Assembly (NCBI GenBank): GCA_933228675.1
Contig: OW121743.1
Span: forward strand, 116,816,542 to 116,880,541
DNA length: 64,000 nt
Origin: Stomorhina lunata
Lineage: Eukaryota > Arthropoda > Insecta > Diptera > Rhiniidae
Direction: 5' to 3'
How positions within the stretch are numbered: position 1 is the first letter of the stretch; every line of letters starts with the position of its first letter. The position numbers were made by a program, and so were the translations under genes. The notes under the pieces were generated by a model. That model saw only the letters and a program-made list of their open reading frames with translations, searched no databases and had not been told where the DNA came from. Positions 22,955-35,509 of this stretch are shown here, piece by piece.

Positions 22955-24935
22955 ATCCCAGTAAGAAAAAAGGTTTATTTTCAAATTGAGGATAATTTGA
23001 AAATAAATCATTTTTCAAAGGTCAAACGTTTGATACTGGTTTGATACAGATTTAAGAATAATAGCGTTCTCAACAAAAAGGGGACTTTATTCTCAAATTG
23101 AGAAATGCCTTTATTCTCAAATCATTATCAAACCTCATTCTCAAAGGTTTTTCAAATGTGGATATCATCTACATGTGGAACATAAATAAAATGGCGTTGT
23201 ATTTTTGATCTTTGTTTGTTTTGTTTTTGAAAACGGTGCATCATATTTGAATTGTTTTGCTTAAAATATATATTTTTTATTGTTAGGTAAAAAAAAAAAT
23301 TTAAAAAACAAAGAAAATTTACTTATGCATATGAATATTATTGAATTTTTAATCTTGACATTTTTTAAGCAAGGTTTTATGGTCAAATATGGATCAATTT
23401 TTAAAAATCCGAAAGAAATGACGAATTTCTTTGAAATGCAATGCCATTCCATTAAAATATCTTAAACATTAGGGGAACTCGTTTAAACTGCTAACTTTAG
23501 CAACTCTTAAATGTTTTCTATTTAGCAATAATGTTAAACGAACGCACCTCGTAAACAAAATGCTTAAAATATTTTTCCGTATGATTTTGAAAAAAAAATT
23601 TTTTTTAAATGCCAAAAATAAGTAAAAAAAAACTAAAATTTTCAATACTTGGAAAAAAATTTTAGTTAATGATTGCATGATGCTGGAGATTTCTGAGGGA
23701 AGCGGTAAGCTTAAAGTTTTTTTAAGTAATTAGTTTTAAAAATACTGACCAATTTTTCAGGAAATCATTCAGGAAATCATTCATGATTTAGATGACCCAT
23801 TGGTCATTACTCGGTGCCAAAATCCCATTATTTTTTAACTAGAGTGTTCTCAAATTTAGATGAAGACAGATTCAAACAAATTGTGCGAATGAATTGGTCA
23901 ACTTTCTAATATATTCTAAATTTAATAAAGGAACATGCAGTTTTTAAAATTCCACGTTCATGCAAACAATTTTCTGTTGAAATGCAGCTTGCCATTGTAT
24001 CATTGTATTGTATAGACTAGGTTTCAGTGGAGAAGGAGCTACTTATACCAAAATTGCGAACTTATTTGGTATCAGTGATGGTGGAGTCATACAAGTAAAA
24101 ATTGTTTAAAAATTAAAGACCAATTTTCTTAATTTACATAAATATTTCTTCACATAAATATTTCTTTCATGGCCAGATAATGCAGAGCGCAAAGAATTGG
24201 TCGCTGAAACGCTTAATGAGCTACCACACTGTGTAGGGTACGTGGACGGCACGGAGGTAAAATTGTCTGAAAAGCCCTTTCAAGATCCAGAGGCTTCTTC
24301 TGAAGGAAGCATATTTATACTCTAAAAGTTAAAGCCGTTTGTGACCACAAGCTCAGAATAAGAAAAAATAAAGAAAAATTTAAATTTTAATAATTTTTAT
24401 GAAATATTTGAAGCACATTAAAAATACTATTATGGTAACCCCATCTCGTATGTTTAACAGACAATTTAAGAGCCAAAATTCTTGCATAAAACTTTAATAG
24501 CCTCGTACAAAAATATTCTATACAATTTTTGACACATATTTTAATACGTCTTAAATATTTAAGCTTTAAGAGGTATAAGAGGCATTTAGTAGTTTAAACG
24601 AGTACCCCTATTAATTTTTTTAGCATAAATTATTATTTTTTTTTTAATGTTTGAAAAAAGTTTGAAATAAGGTATGATATCAAATTTATATAACACCATT
24701 TTTCAAATTATTCTCAAATCATCTTAGGGTTTGATAATGATTTGAGAATAACCTTTATTCTCAATTTGAGAAACTATCATTTTTTAAACGTTTATTCTCA
24801 AATGAACCCTCATTTGAAAATGAATGTGAATCTCAAACATCTGTTCAGGTTTGAAAAAAGTTTGAAAAAAAATGTGTTGATATTAAATGTAAAAGTCATC
24901 ATATTTCAAACGTTTGACACTGTTCTTACTGGGAT
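22955..24935. mobile_element. PIF/Harbinger-like element with 8-bp flanking repeat
   Basis: Inverted ends ATCCCAGTAAGAA and TTCTTACTGGGAT are followed inside by TTTGAGAATAA-type subterminal repeats on both sides. The flanks are TGAACAAT at 22675-22682 (separated by the TA MITE) and TGAACAAT at 24936-24943, an exact 8-bp repeat. The interior carries a decayed PIF/Harbinger-type transposase. Length is 1981 bp. Confidence 0.7.
23880..24365 (+). pseudogene. PIF/Harbinger-type transposase relic
   Basis: Fragments in shifting frames read FSVEMQLAIVS, GFSGEGATYTKIANLFGISD (an HTH-like stretch), NAERKELVAE, LPHCVGYVDGTEVKL with the DDE-family Asp in VDGT, and YTLKVKAVCDHKLRI. Their order is that of Harbinger transposases. 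Frameshifts and a short intron-like gap break the frame, so it is not functional. Confidence 0.75.
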
Positions 24936-25035
24936 TGAACAATGTCCAACATTATTGCAAAATTGTCAGAGTTGCATTTGTGGTTTGTAAGTAAAGGCGA
25001 GAAACTCAAAAAGTCGCTGATTTATTGACCACCCT

Positions 25036-26455
25036 CAGATAAGAAAATCTAGAAAAAATAGATCCTGATTTCTGAAACGTGTAATGTAATGTAAACTTTT
25101 AAAATTTTAAATTTTCAAGCTCAAGTCCATTTAAAGATTTCAATACAACAAAATTTCTTTGGGTAAACTCTCTTAAACTAAATAAAAAAAAAATAAAAAA
25201 TCCTATAAAATGTTAACATATTTCTAATAAAGAAACCTTTAACGAATTATAAGTAAAAAATAAATAAATTATAGTAGATTGTTTGTTACACGATAAATAC
25301 AAAAATGAAATGAAATTACAATTATTTATATTAAATTATAAGTAAATATGAACAAAATAAAATAGAGAAGAAAATTGTTTGTACTTTGTAAAGTATAATA
25401 GAAAATAGAATTAAAACTAAAATAAATTAATTAAATAAGAAATAACTCAATTCGAATTATTAGTTATTAAAAGAAACAACTGAAAAAAAAATCCCCTGAA
25501 AATAAAATGCCGCCAGTAATTCGAAACGAAATTAATAAGGTTACTCACAGAATTCTGTTGCATACTTTTGGGAGGTACTTGTTGTTTTCAACTTATTTCT
25601 TATTATTTCAAACGAGTTTTGTGTTAAATAATTATGTGGCATATTTTTTTTTAATTAATTGTGTTTGAACCAGGAAACTAGATTATGGGAAGGAGGATAG
25701 AGAATTTTGGACATTGAATTAAAATTTTCCTATATTGCAATCGGAAATTAAAACTATCCGATAGAGAATACAGAGACGAGATAAAGATAAAAGTTATTGT
25801 CTCGTATCTTAACATCTTGGACATTTTCTTGGTAGCATTCAAACTTCCAACTATAGAAAATGTCTAAGATGGTCCAGTCCCGCCTTAGTGTGGTCGGGAG
25901 CTAAAATAACAATGATCTTAATTTCTGACTCAGTGTCGAGCAATACAACTGCCCAGGAGACCACAGTGGTATTAAGAAAGTCAATCAGATCTTACTCATT
26001 GTCCTTCAGCACTTAAGACGAAGATCTCAGTGGAAATCCCAACATGTTTCCAATCGGGAGTTGATACCATCATGATCTTAAGTTTCGACAATGTGATCTC
26101 AAGTTCCGACTCAGAGTCAATCGAAACATCCGCCAGAAATGGGTCCGAGTTAATGCCATTAAAGCTAAGTTCGTATGGATTGTTATTCCGCCCTATTAGG
26201 GACGTATTCTGGCCATAAAACTGTACTCTAAATAAGTTTCGACTCTCTTATTGTAGGTTTTGTTTGTTTTAAAGTTAAATAGAGGTAGCACAATGTAGGG
26301 GAAAACAGCGTCATATCCCATAGTAAGCGATAATGGAAATTGACTAAGGCGTCAGGGAAATTGACAGGCTTCAATAACATATAATCTACTGTTTACTCCC
26401 GACAGTAAACCGAAACCAATAGCACGGGCCATTTAACACGGGGCCAGATCGAGGA
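25036..26455. other. Intergenic, nothing recognised
   Basis: AT-rich up to 25500, then less biased sequence at 25540-26455 with no frame or repeat I recognise. The short frame at 26030-26218 has no family features. Confidence 0.5.
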
Positions 26456-26459
26456 TTTT

Positions 26460-28870
26460 ATTAAAAAATTTTCTATAGAAATTTTTTTTTATCAAAAATT
26501 TTTTAATAGAAAATTTTTTTGTCAAAAATTTTTCTATCGAAAATTTTTTTATCAAAAATTTTTGTATAAAAAATTTATTTAACTAAAATGTTTCTATAGA
26601 AAATTTATTTAACAAAAATGTTTCTATAGAAATTTTTTCAATCAAAAATTTTTCTATAGAAAATTTATTTCACAAAAATGATTCCATAAAAAATTTTTTA
26701 TCAAAACAAAATTTTTTATCAAAGAAATTTTTTTATCAAAAATTTTTCTATAGAAAATTTTTTATCAAAAATGTTTGTATCGAAAAATTTTTTTTATCAA
26801 AAATTTTTTATAGAAATTTTTTTATCAAAAATTTTTCTATAGAAATTTTTTCAATCAAAAAAAGAAAAATTTGTATAGAAAATTTTTTTAACAAAAATTT
26901 GTCTATAGAAAATTTTTTTATCAAAAATTTTTTCATCAAAAATGTTTCTATCGAAAATTTTTTCATCATAAATGTTTCTATCGAAAAATTTTTTATCAAA
27001 AATTTTTTTTATAGAAATTTTTCAATCAAAAATTTTTCTATAGAAAATTGTTTTAACAAAAATTTTTCTAAAGAAAATTTTTTTTATCAAAAACTTGGTA
27101 TAGAAAATTTTTTATTAAAAATTTTTCTATAGAAAATTCTTTTTATTAAAAAAATTTTAATGGAAAATTTTTTTGTCAAAAATTTTTCTATCGAAAATTT
27201 TTTTATCAAAAATTTTTCTATAGAAAATTTATTTAACAAAAATGTTTCTATAGAAATTTTTTCAATCAAAAATTTTTCCATAGAAAATTTTTTATCAAAA
27301 AAAAATTTTTTATTAAAGAAAATTTTTTATCAAAAATTTTTCTATAGAAAATTTTTTATCAAAAATGTTTCTATAGAAAATTTTTTATCAAAAATTTTTT
27401 ATCAAAGAAAATTTTTTATCAAAACTTTTTTCATCAAAAATGTTTCTATCGAAAAATTTTTTTTATCAAAAATTTTTTTATAGAAATTTTTTCAATCAAA
27501 AATTTTTCTATAGAAATTTTTTCAATCAAAAAAAGAAAAATTTGTATAGAAAATTTTTTTAACAAAAATTTGTCTATAGAAAATTTTTTTATCAAAAATT
27601 TTTTCATCAAAAATGTTTCTATCGAAAATTTTTTCATCATAAATGTTTCTATCGAAAAATTTTTTATCAAAAATTTTTTTATAGAAATTTTTTCAATCAA
27701 AAATTTTTCTATAGAAAATTTTTTTAACAAAAATTTTTCTAAAGAAACTTTGTATAGAAAATTTTTTATTAACAATTTTTCTATAGAAAATTTTTTTATC
27801 AAAAATTTTTTCATAAAATTTTACAATAGAAAATTTTTTCATCAAAAATTTTTTAATAGAAAATTTTTCTACCAAAAATTTTTTATCAAAACTTTTTCTA
27901 TAAAATTTTTTTTTTTAAATGTTTCTATAGAAAATTTTTCAATCAAAAATTTTTCTATAGAATTTTTTTTCTATCAAAAATGTTTCTATAGAAAATTTTT
28001 TCATCAAAAATGTTTCTATCGAAAATTTTTTAATAGAAAATTTTTTCATCAGAAATTTTTCTATCAACATTTTTTTTTATCAAAAATTTTTCAATAAAAA
28101 ATTTTTCAATAGAAAATTTTTAATTGAAAATTTTTTCATCAAAAATTTTTGTATAAAAAATTTATTTAACTAAAATGTTTCTATAGAAAATTTATTTAAC
28201 AAAAATGTTTCTATAGAAATTTTTTCAATCAAAAATTTTTCTATAGAAAATTTATTTAACAAAAATGTTTCTATAAAAAATGTTTTTATCAAAAAATTTT
28301 CTACAGAAAATTTTTCTATCAAAAATGTTTCTGTAGAAAATTTGTTCATCAAAAATTTACATCCCGACTATTTTGTTATTTTTTGATAAAACTGCATGCA
28401 TTCAGCTTAATTTTAAAATAAACTTGTTTATTTTAAAACATCATACAACCAAATATCGATGGTTGGTTTCTCCGCAAACATTTTTGGATTTTTATCAATA
28501 AATTGGTCTGTTACATTAATAAATAAATGTAACAGATTAGGGATCAAATGCGAATACTCTTCTTTTTGAGAAATTTTTCTATCGAAAATTTTTTTATCAA
28601 GAACTTTTTCATCAAAATTTGTTTATCAAAAATTTTTTAGAAAATTTTTCAATAGAAAAAAATATTTTTATATAAAATTTTTCTTTAGAAAACATCCAGT
28701 TTCCAAAAAAAATGCTTTTAATACTAATTTTCACGAGTTTCATTAATTACTGTGATATTTACAAATATTAGAAAGTCTTCTCGGCTTCTGGTGGTATAGG
28801 TTGTCTACGACTGCTTATAAACAATGTTGAATCGTCAGAAAACACTGGCAACACCGCTCTTAAAACAATA
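26460..28870 (-). repeat. Type-A minisatellite element, inverted copy
   Basis: The array of TCTATAGAAAATTTTTTTATCAAAAATTT units at 26460-28350 is the reverse complement of the units at 5360-7880. The unique block at 28355-28565 (landmarks ACATCCCGACTA, GGTTTCTCCGCAAAC, TGGTCTGTTACATTAAT) is the reverse complement of 5807-5950. Positions 28700-28840 match 5015-5115 inverted. Part of the interior (26810-27000 versus 27480-27660) is an internal direct duplication. Confidence 0.85.
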
Positions 28871-29990
28871 AATTCGATTAGTTTCGAACATTCATTATAA
28901 TTTTAAATCTATTTGTAAACCTCCTAAAGTATGCAATATAATTTACTTCGAAAACTAATTAAGTTCATAAAGAATCGACAGCGAGAATTGGGGCCCCTGT
29001 CCTGAAAGCCGAAGGAACGAAGATAATTTTTTTATTTTCAAACTCGATGTCCTTTTCTTTATTATTCGAGTTAGCGAATGTATGCATAAAATATCTTTAA
29101 TACCAACATATAGATACATACACCCATAATAGATACGATTAGTATAGAATTGTTTAGATTGTAAGTAGTGACGAATTTGTTGATCAAGTGATAAAGCCAT
29201 CCGCAATTTTTGCCATAAAACATTAGAAAAATCACGTGCATTAAAACACCCCTCCATATATCAATATAAACAAACACCCTACACAAACAAAATTTAAAAA
29301 AAAAATAAATTAAATGAAACACATGCATTTACAGCAACAATACAGATATTGCATACTGATCAAGTAGAGTACCACACATAAAAAACATAAATTTGTTATT
29401 TCGTTAGAGAAAAGAAGAGCCCAATAAACACTATGTAATATACAAATTATTTAAGGTACTCACTTTAGCAACTTAAGATTTGCAAAAAAGCAAACTTTTT
29501 GAAAGATTTTTTCAAAACTTAATTTTTTTCGAAATTCTTAAAATTTCACACTTTTAAAATTTTTGCAAATTTAAGGTTGTTATCATGAAAACCAGATAAA
29601 AACAAGTAAAATAAATTATAAAACAAAACATTAAATAAGATATTAATTAAATCGATGACTGTGATGTGAATGGATCTCCTCATTTAGATTTTAAATAAAT
29701 GCCAATATAAATAAATAAATAATATCTACATTCATAAATTGATAAAACATTTTTGATTTTATGTTTTTATTTTCGATTTTTTAACGATTGAAATCTATAA
29801 TTTAGAGTTAACTTTTTGTTTTGTTATTTTATATGTCAAAAATGATTAAGCGAATTTCGCAGAAAATTATAAAACCAAAAAACCAATTATTAAAATTAAT
29901 ATTAAATACTTAAGAAATATACATAACAAATTTTATAATAATTTTAAAATAAAGTAAGAAATAAATAAAACAGAAAACGTTGTTTTAATA
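28871..29990. other. Intergenic, nothing recognised
   Basis: AT-rich sequence. Short open frames near 28955-29328 overlap each other in different frames and show no family signature. Confidence 0.5.
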
Positions 29991-30014
29991 AAAATGTTTT
30001 GTAAAAGGGATTAA

Positions 30015-30245
30015 AAAAATAATATTGAAATGCCTTTGTTCCAGATATGAATGCACTCTGTGCTGTCTTAGAATCAGCCTTTTCCCAAGGCACTCCATGC
30101 CATAAATGCAATTTGCACAGGGAAGCAAAAAATAAGATTTGAAATGCATTTGTTCCATATATGAAGGAACTCTGTGCTGTACTCCTTTATATAAATGTCT
30201 GTGTTTATCGTGCCTGATGCCACAAATGTAATTTGCTTCCCACAC
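30015..30245. repeat. Tandem duplication of ~113-bp unit
   Basis: TTGAAATGCCTTTGTTCCAG near 30025 recurs as TTGAAATGCATTTGTTCCAT near 30138, each followed by ACTCTGTGCTGT and later by AATTTGC. The two copies have diverged, and an open frame through them is probably incidental. Confidence 0.6.
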
Positions 30246-30599
30246 AGGAAATTAATGGGGAAATTTATTATGTTCTTTATTCGGTAGTCTTCCTAAACAT
30301 TGGCTCGTTCATCAGCAACATAAAAATCTTGGTCCGAAAGTTGTGAAAAATCTAAAAGTTCGTTTTATTACAAAACAGGTGTATTTCTTTAGTTATACAA
30401 TTAGATAATGACCATTTGGATAAGTTATGGCATAACTATCACTAATGGTTTGTGTCAAAAATAACAAATATGGTATTTTGGCAGGAAAACATCTGTCGTT
30501 GTAGTTCAGTGTTCGATAGACGCCTAAGGGTCATACTCATTTTTTTCAATCGCTATAATTTTGTCGGCATATAAGAATTGGTAATGAAAAACGCCGAAG

Positions 30600-31016
30600 G
30601 AGAGTATTAATGGATCACCGGAGACCTGTACCGAAGACAGTGTATAAGTTTAAGAGCAACAAATCTTACATTATGACAACGCCAGGAAACTTATTGCATG
30701 ACCGACCAAAAACTATTTGGAAAACAATAGGTGGGAAGTTTTGGCTTACTTGCCTTAAAGCCCAGACCTTACTCCTTCTGGATACCATTTGTTTCGATCG
30801 GTACAAAACACCCTTACTGAAACACGATTTACTTCAGAACAGGGGGGTTACTGCGTATTTCGATTCGAAAGAAATTATTTTCGGAACACAATGCTTTAAG
30901 CATACAAATTCGAACAATTTTATTTTCGAATCGAGATACGCAGTAGCCCCCCAGGGTATAAGAAATTGGCTTCGATTCATTCTTAACCTCAAAGACGGAG
31001 CAGTTTTTTAAAGATT
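30600..31016 (+). pseudogene. mariner transposase C-terminal relic with nested hairpin
   Basis: In shifting frames the sequence reads ILHYDNAR (the catalytic Asp region), NRWEVLAYLP, SPDLTPSGYHLFRSVQNTL (the last catalytic Asp block) and finally GIRNWLRFIL. An insertion at about 30840-30955 separates the last two and is a near-perfect hairpin (GGGGGTTACTGCGTATTTCGA and its complement). The frame is broken, so the gene is dead. Confidence 0.8.
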
Positions 31017-31019
31017 AAA

Positions 31020-31946
31020 ATTTATATACTACCAAAAATATGGGAAAAAGTAGTGGCTAGTTATTATAATAAATGCATTGTTATCTGGAAATGTCCAAAC
31101 TTAATAAGTGTTAATGCCAAAAGGCCTTATCTGGCCTTAAGCATTAATATTGCGACATGCAGATACACCCTATCTGTCCGTTATATATATGAAAGCTGAT
31201 TGTTCTAAATAATGTCAAAATCGTTCTCCAAATGTCAAGTGGCCAAAAACGTCTAAAATGTTGTTTTCGTTTTGGCCCTTCGAACTAATCTTTCTTCTTT
31301 TACTAATCACCAACAAAAAACGTTACTATTGTTCATCTTTTGGCAAATAATTTAAAAAATATATAGAAAACTGTGCATATTTTAAATAATTTTGATGATC
31401 CTTAAAGTATGCTATACAAATGTTTTGAAAATTTCTAAAATTTCGATCGATATCGAATGCCGTAATTTGGCCCCTATTCTAAAAATCACTTTAACGTGAA
31501 ATTTCTAAAATAATCTAAAAACTCTTATTAATTTGTATTTAGATATTCTTTTTCTTAAATATATCGAATCATCAAGCTACAAAATAGGTTTGATCTGTAG
31601 GAATAATTGGACTTGTTCGATTTCAATTACACATGAAAATGAATTAAAAAAAAAGTCTCAATACTCAAGTCTTCCTTATACCAGACTCTATAATATAAAG
31701 ATGTTGCATTTCCATACATTTAACTCTAATTCGGAAACAACTAATCGAGACAATTACTATCCAATGAGAGAAAGCTAGGCACACACAATAGTGCAATATT
31801 GCCTTTACCTATACCATTTAAAAGCATTTGAAATGATTACTGAAGCAATAGCTAATGAGCTAAAAGCTTTCAGAACCAAAAAATACAAACAAATAGACTC
31901 TTCAAAGAAAACAACCAATTGTAAGTTTTTGGAAAAAGCATTTTAT
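31020..31946. other. Intergenic, nothing recognised
   Basis: No convincing gene. A palindrome AAGGCCTTATCTGGCCTTAAG occurs near 31120. Short frames at 31533-31973 have no family features. Confidence 0.45.
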
Positions 31947-34668
31947 TCACCTCATTTCCTTACTAAATTGTAAACATAATTTACACAAAAATAATTGTTC
32001 GCTATCATTATTGCTCCAACAGTTATCATCACTGGGTTCTACAATCACCTCACATTCCGGATTAGATGATTTACCAAAACATAAACGCCACATATCAAAT
32101 TGGTTTAACACCATAGACAAACTATCCAAATCATCGATATCTTCTGTCAATTTTAGGGATCTTATTAAAAGACCATCGTATACCAGCTGCAAAGAGCCAT
32201 CTTTGTGTATGCTGACAATTTTTGTTATTTTTAACTTTAAAGCATCCATGTAGGAGAAGCAGATCACAGAACGATTGGGACATCTATGTATACCCCAAAG
32301 TGTGTTCGGTACTAAAACATTGTAGACATTATCATAGAATAAATTAAATAAGTTTTGAAGCTTTTCGGCAGTCAAATCTTCATTGATTAAATCGGTTTTT
32401 AATGAGTATGGGGTTTCAATTTGTTCACAAGTGTCGCCTTCCAGTACCATATCGATGACATCGGAAAAATTTTCAATATTTGAGGCTTCTTCTGGTAGAG
32501 TTGTAAGGTTTTCAATGCAATCCTCTAAGTTAACCACTATGTTAGAGACATCTTCTTGAGGTTCTTGTGATGTTATTTGAATTTCGTTATTAGTTTCGCT
32601 TTCATATGTTTCAGTCTGGTCCTCTGTAATTATTTCGTACACTTCAGGAGATATTGTGTTTTCAATTATTTTAATTTCTTTGCTTTCATGAGGAAGTCGG
32701 TTTTTTACTCTGTATAAGAGCTAAAATATAATTGCAATATTGTTGGTTATAGAAAAATTTAGCACTTTTTAAAATGTTTTAAGATTAATTTAGTATTTCA
32801 GAGTAAGCGATAATATATTAAAATTATATCAAAAAAGTAAAACTCGACTCTATGATACCCTGCTCAATTGAGTCAAATGTGAATCAATAGTTAAAATATT
32901 TTGGAATTTAAAAAAAAATAGTAACAAATCTAAAATTAAGTGCTCGCACTGTTTCAAATGTCATTAAACGGTTTAAACATTAAAAGAAAACCGGGATTAG
33001 GTTGATCAAAAGGTCCAAGAGGTATTGGAAAGCAAAAGAAGTCCAGTAACTTTTTGAAAGTCTCCTAACACATCTATCAAAAAAGCGGTTTGTGTTATTA
33101 AATCCTCCTCTGGGCTAAAGTCATAACAAGTTTAAAAATATAAAGTTCACAATTTGGTAAATTAAATTAAGAACAATAAAGCAAAGGATTTTGAACCTTC
33201 CTGCCAAAATTTTTATGTTGCTGATGAACGAGGCAATGCTCAGTACTATCGCCAAGCGTTGTGGTAAAACAGTCCAAACTAGTGTGGCATCAGACACGTT
33301 AAACAAGGAAACTTATAGCCTGTTCCAAGATTTCGAAAGAAAATATACTCGAAAGAAAGTGAAAGACTTGAATTCGAAATAATGTTGGTTGCACTATTTC
33401 GAAGCCTTTCGTTAGTTTCTATTCGAAAGTAAAATATCAAGTGACTTATTTTGACATTTGCTTTCGCATTGCTGGTAACTTGTTCGAAATAGTGGAACAG
33501 AAATTTGTATGAAAATACTTACGTTTTCTTTCGACTTATCTTTCGCATAAAATAAAGTTAATGAAACGAAAAACAAATTTATTTCGTATAGGATAAGAAA
33601 GAAAGCATTTTTTCGAAATCGTGGAACAGGCTATTAATTTTCGGAAAAGGGAGCTTTACATTAAAAACAGACGTCCGATAGGACGGTCGTATTATATATA
33701 TTGAGTCGAATCATAATAATTGAGTTGAATCATAATAATATTACATGTCAAGATTATAATTCAAATTTTCCAAATAAAATTCCTAGTATGACTTTGATAA
33801 TTCTGTAATTAATTTATGAATTAGGGGGCTAGTTTTGAGATTGATAAATTTTATGAAACTAAAAGCTAATAGGTTGTGAAAAGTACTAAAAAAAGATTTT
33901 AAAGTACCACAGCAAGAGAATATTTGATACGATACAATAAGATTCGGGACCCTCATCTTAGATAACAAATGAATTTCAAATTATAAAAATAACACTAATT
34001 CAATAATTTAAAACGCCTCTTTGAAACAAAGAAATATAGGCCAACTTACCAGATCATCCTTACTAGTCATTTCCAAACACGGCAGAGCATCCGGTTTCAG
34101 TCTGGGCCGATCTCTTTGTATTTTCAATATTTGACCGCCAATAATATGATCAAATGTGTAATCAATATCTTCAGGTCGAAAGTGTAAATAGCACACTCTA
34201 TCCGTTGATCTTAAAGTTCGTACTTTTGGCAGTGCATCAACCCATTGTGCAAACAGTTTTTGTTGCTTTTAAAATAAACAAGTAAGGAAATGCTATAGTT
34301 GGTCAAACCCGATTATTCGATACCCTTCACCACTAAAGTCATAGGAATAATAAGCAAAAAAAAAACAAGCATACATGAAAAGACATCGAGCTGGACAAAC
34401 ATCTTAAATCGACTCTGGAAGTGAATCTAAGTAGATCGGTATACCTAAAGATTAATGTCGGACAATTAACTATATGCGTTACAAGCATCAGCAGAAATCC
34501 AATATACCCTTTTTAATATATGATGGTGAAGGGTACCAAAACTGTTTACTTTTAAATTTGTTAATTGGATTATTTATGGTCTTTGCTTACCTTGGGCACT
34601 AAAAACATTGTGCGAGTTGGTTGATCTTTATTTTTGCTATCACAAAACGGCACAAAACATGTTCGCAT
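31947..34668 (-). CDS. THAP-domain zinc-finger protein, 3 exons
   Basis: Predicted DNA-binding protein of 355 aa. On the minus strand the exons are 34668-34591, 34265-34050 and 32720-31947, all phase 0 with GT/AG borders. The N-terminus is a THAP-type C2CH finger: MRTCFVPFC supplies Cys4 and Cys9, Trp34 is the conserved core tryptophan, and RVCYLHF supplies Cys51 and His54. The spacing suits the family. Intron 1 cuts the finger after residue 26. Exon 3 is acidic and holds no other domain I recognise; it ends ...LCLQFSKEMR. Many fly THAP proteins are lineage-specific, so no symbol is given. The gene is head-to-head with Rft1, and the 1.86 kb between them carries a MITE. Confidence 0.82.
32930..33310 (+). 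pseudogene. Possible Tc1-like transposase scrap in THAP intron 2
   Basis: RTVSNVIKRFKH near 32945 resembles the helix-turn-helix of Tc1-like transposases, and KTG follows soon after. The remainder has stops and is not recognisable. It lies in the intron 32721-34049 of the THAP gene. Weak call. Confidence 0.3.
33316..33633. mobile_element. Tourist-like MITE with TTA duplication
   Basis: Ends TAGCCTGTTCCA and TGGAACAGGCTA are inverted repeats that extend with TTTCGAAA inside. TTA flanks both sides (33313-33315 and 33634-33636). The 318-bp element has many TTTCGAAA-type motifs and no gene. It lies in THAP intron 2. Confidence 0.8.
34318..34536. mobile_element. Short mini-me-like repeat in THAP intron 1
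   Basis: Ends TACCCTTCACCA and TGGTGAAGGGTA are inverted, the same design as 17609-19180. Non-coding. It fills most of the intron 34266-34590. Confidence 0.55.
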
Positions 34669-35509
34669 ATTTTTAATTCAATAAAAGAATTTTCGTTAAA
34701 AAAAAAACTCTAAAAAATTCTAAAACACCGGCTCGAAGAAATAAAATAAACAACAGAGTCCCATGTCGAGTAGATTAAAGCCGACACATTGTCGATGCAG
34801 AACAGTTACTAAACCACCGCCGACCATCATTTTATGGCGGCTTTTAGTTGTGAACTTTAGTTCCTTTTTGTTTAAAGCCGATTCTTAATTCACACCAAAC
34901 AGTTACTTAAATGCCGCCGAAAACTGGATTAAGCTCAAGCCGAATTCATTACAGGTGGTGGCAAGAATACAACAAATACAACATGACAATATGAAACCCA
35001 ATGTTATTTTTGTAGGTTTGCTTACATTTTGTCAAATTTTTGTTTGTTAAATTTCCAGGCGAATTCATCACCTGGGCTCTTGATATCACTTGTGTTATTA
35101 CACTATGATTAAGCTACCTTTGTCATAAACATTTTTTACAATTTTATTTTTTGTTATTTTTTTTATAGCAATTCGTTTACGTTAAAATTTGTACAAATTA
35201 TTACAAAATATTACGGAAAGTCGTTCGTTTACCCAAAACTCAGTAAGAGGGGAAATGTAAACAGAGAGAATTTTTGAGAACAAGTGACAGTTTATTTGCT
35301 GAGTATTTGTAAAATGTTACGAGGAAAATTTTTGCCTGTAAAAGTTCAGTAACAACAACAACATGACCAGCTGACCATTTGCCACAATTTTTATTTAGTT
35401 AACAATTTTAAGTAAAAGAAATAAAATTAACTAAATTAAAGTTAAAAAGTATATAACTTATTAAAAATTAAAAGCTTAGGTCATCTTTTATTTATTTATT
35501 GCCTATTAT

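Larger units (their letters stand above)
22423..25035. mobile_element. mariner-type relic split by nested insertions
   Basis: AGGGTGGATCAATAAGTC at 22424 is mirrored by GATTTATTGACCACCCT ending at 25035. Removing the insert 22683-24943 leaves about 350 bp, so it is a deletion derivative without a usable transposase. The CTGGGACTTTTTGA part of the end is typical of mariner termini. It lies about 195 bp downstream of the inaE stop and may be part of its 3'UTR. Confidence 0.7.

Noticed and set aside
26808..28352. Many long open frames rich in Phe, Ile, Lys, Asn and Ser on both strands
   Set aside because: They are translations of the type-A 30-bp AT minisatellite, open in several frames at once because the unit has few stops. 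The same applies to frames in 5728-7974.
29985..30245. 86-codon minus-strand frame
   Set aside because: It spans a diverged ~113-bp tandem duplication and has no domain; more likely a repeat than a gene.
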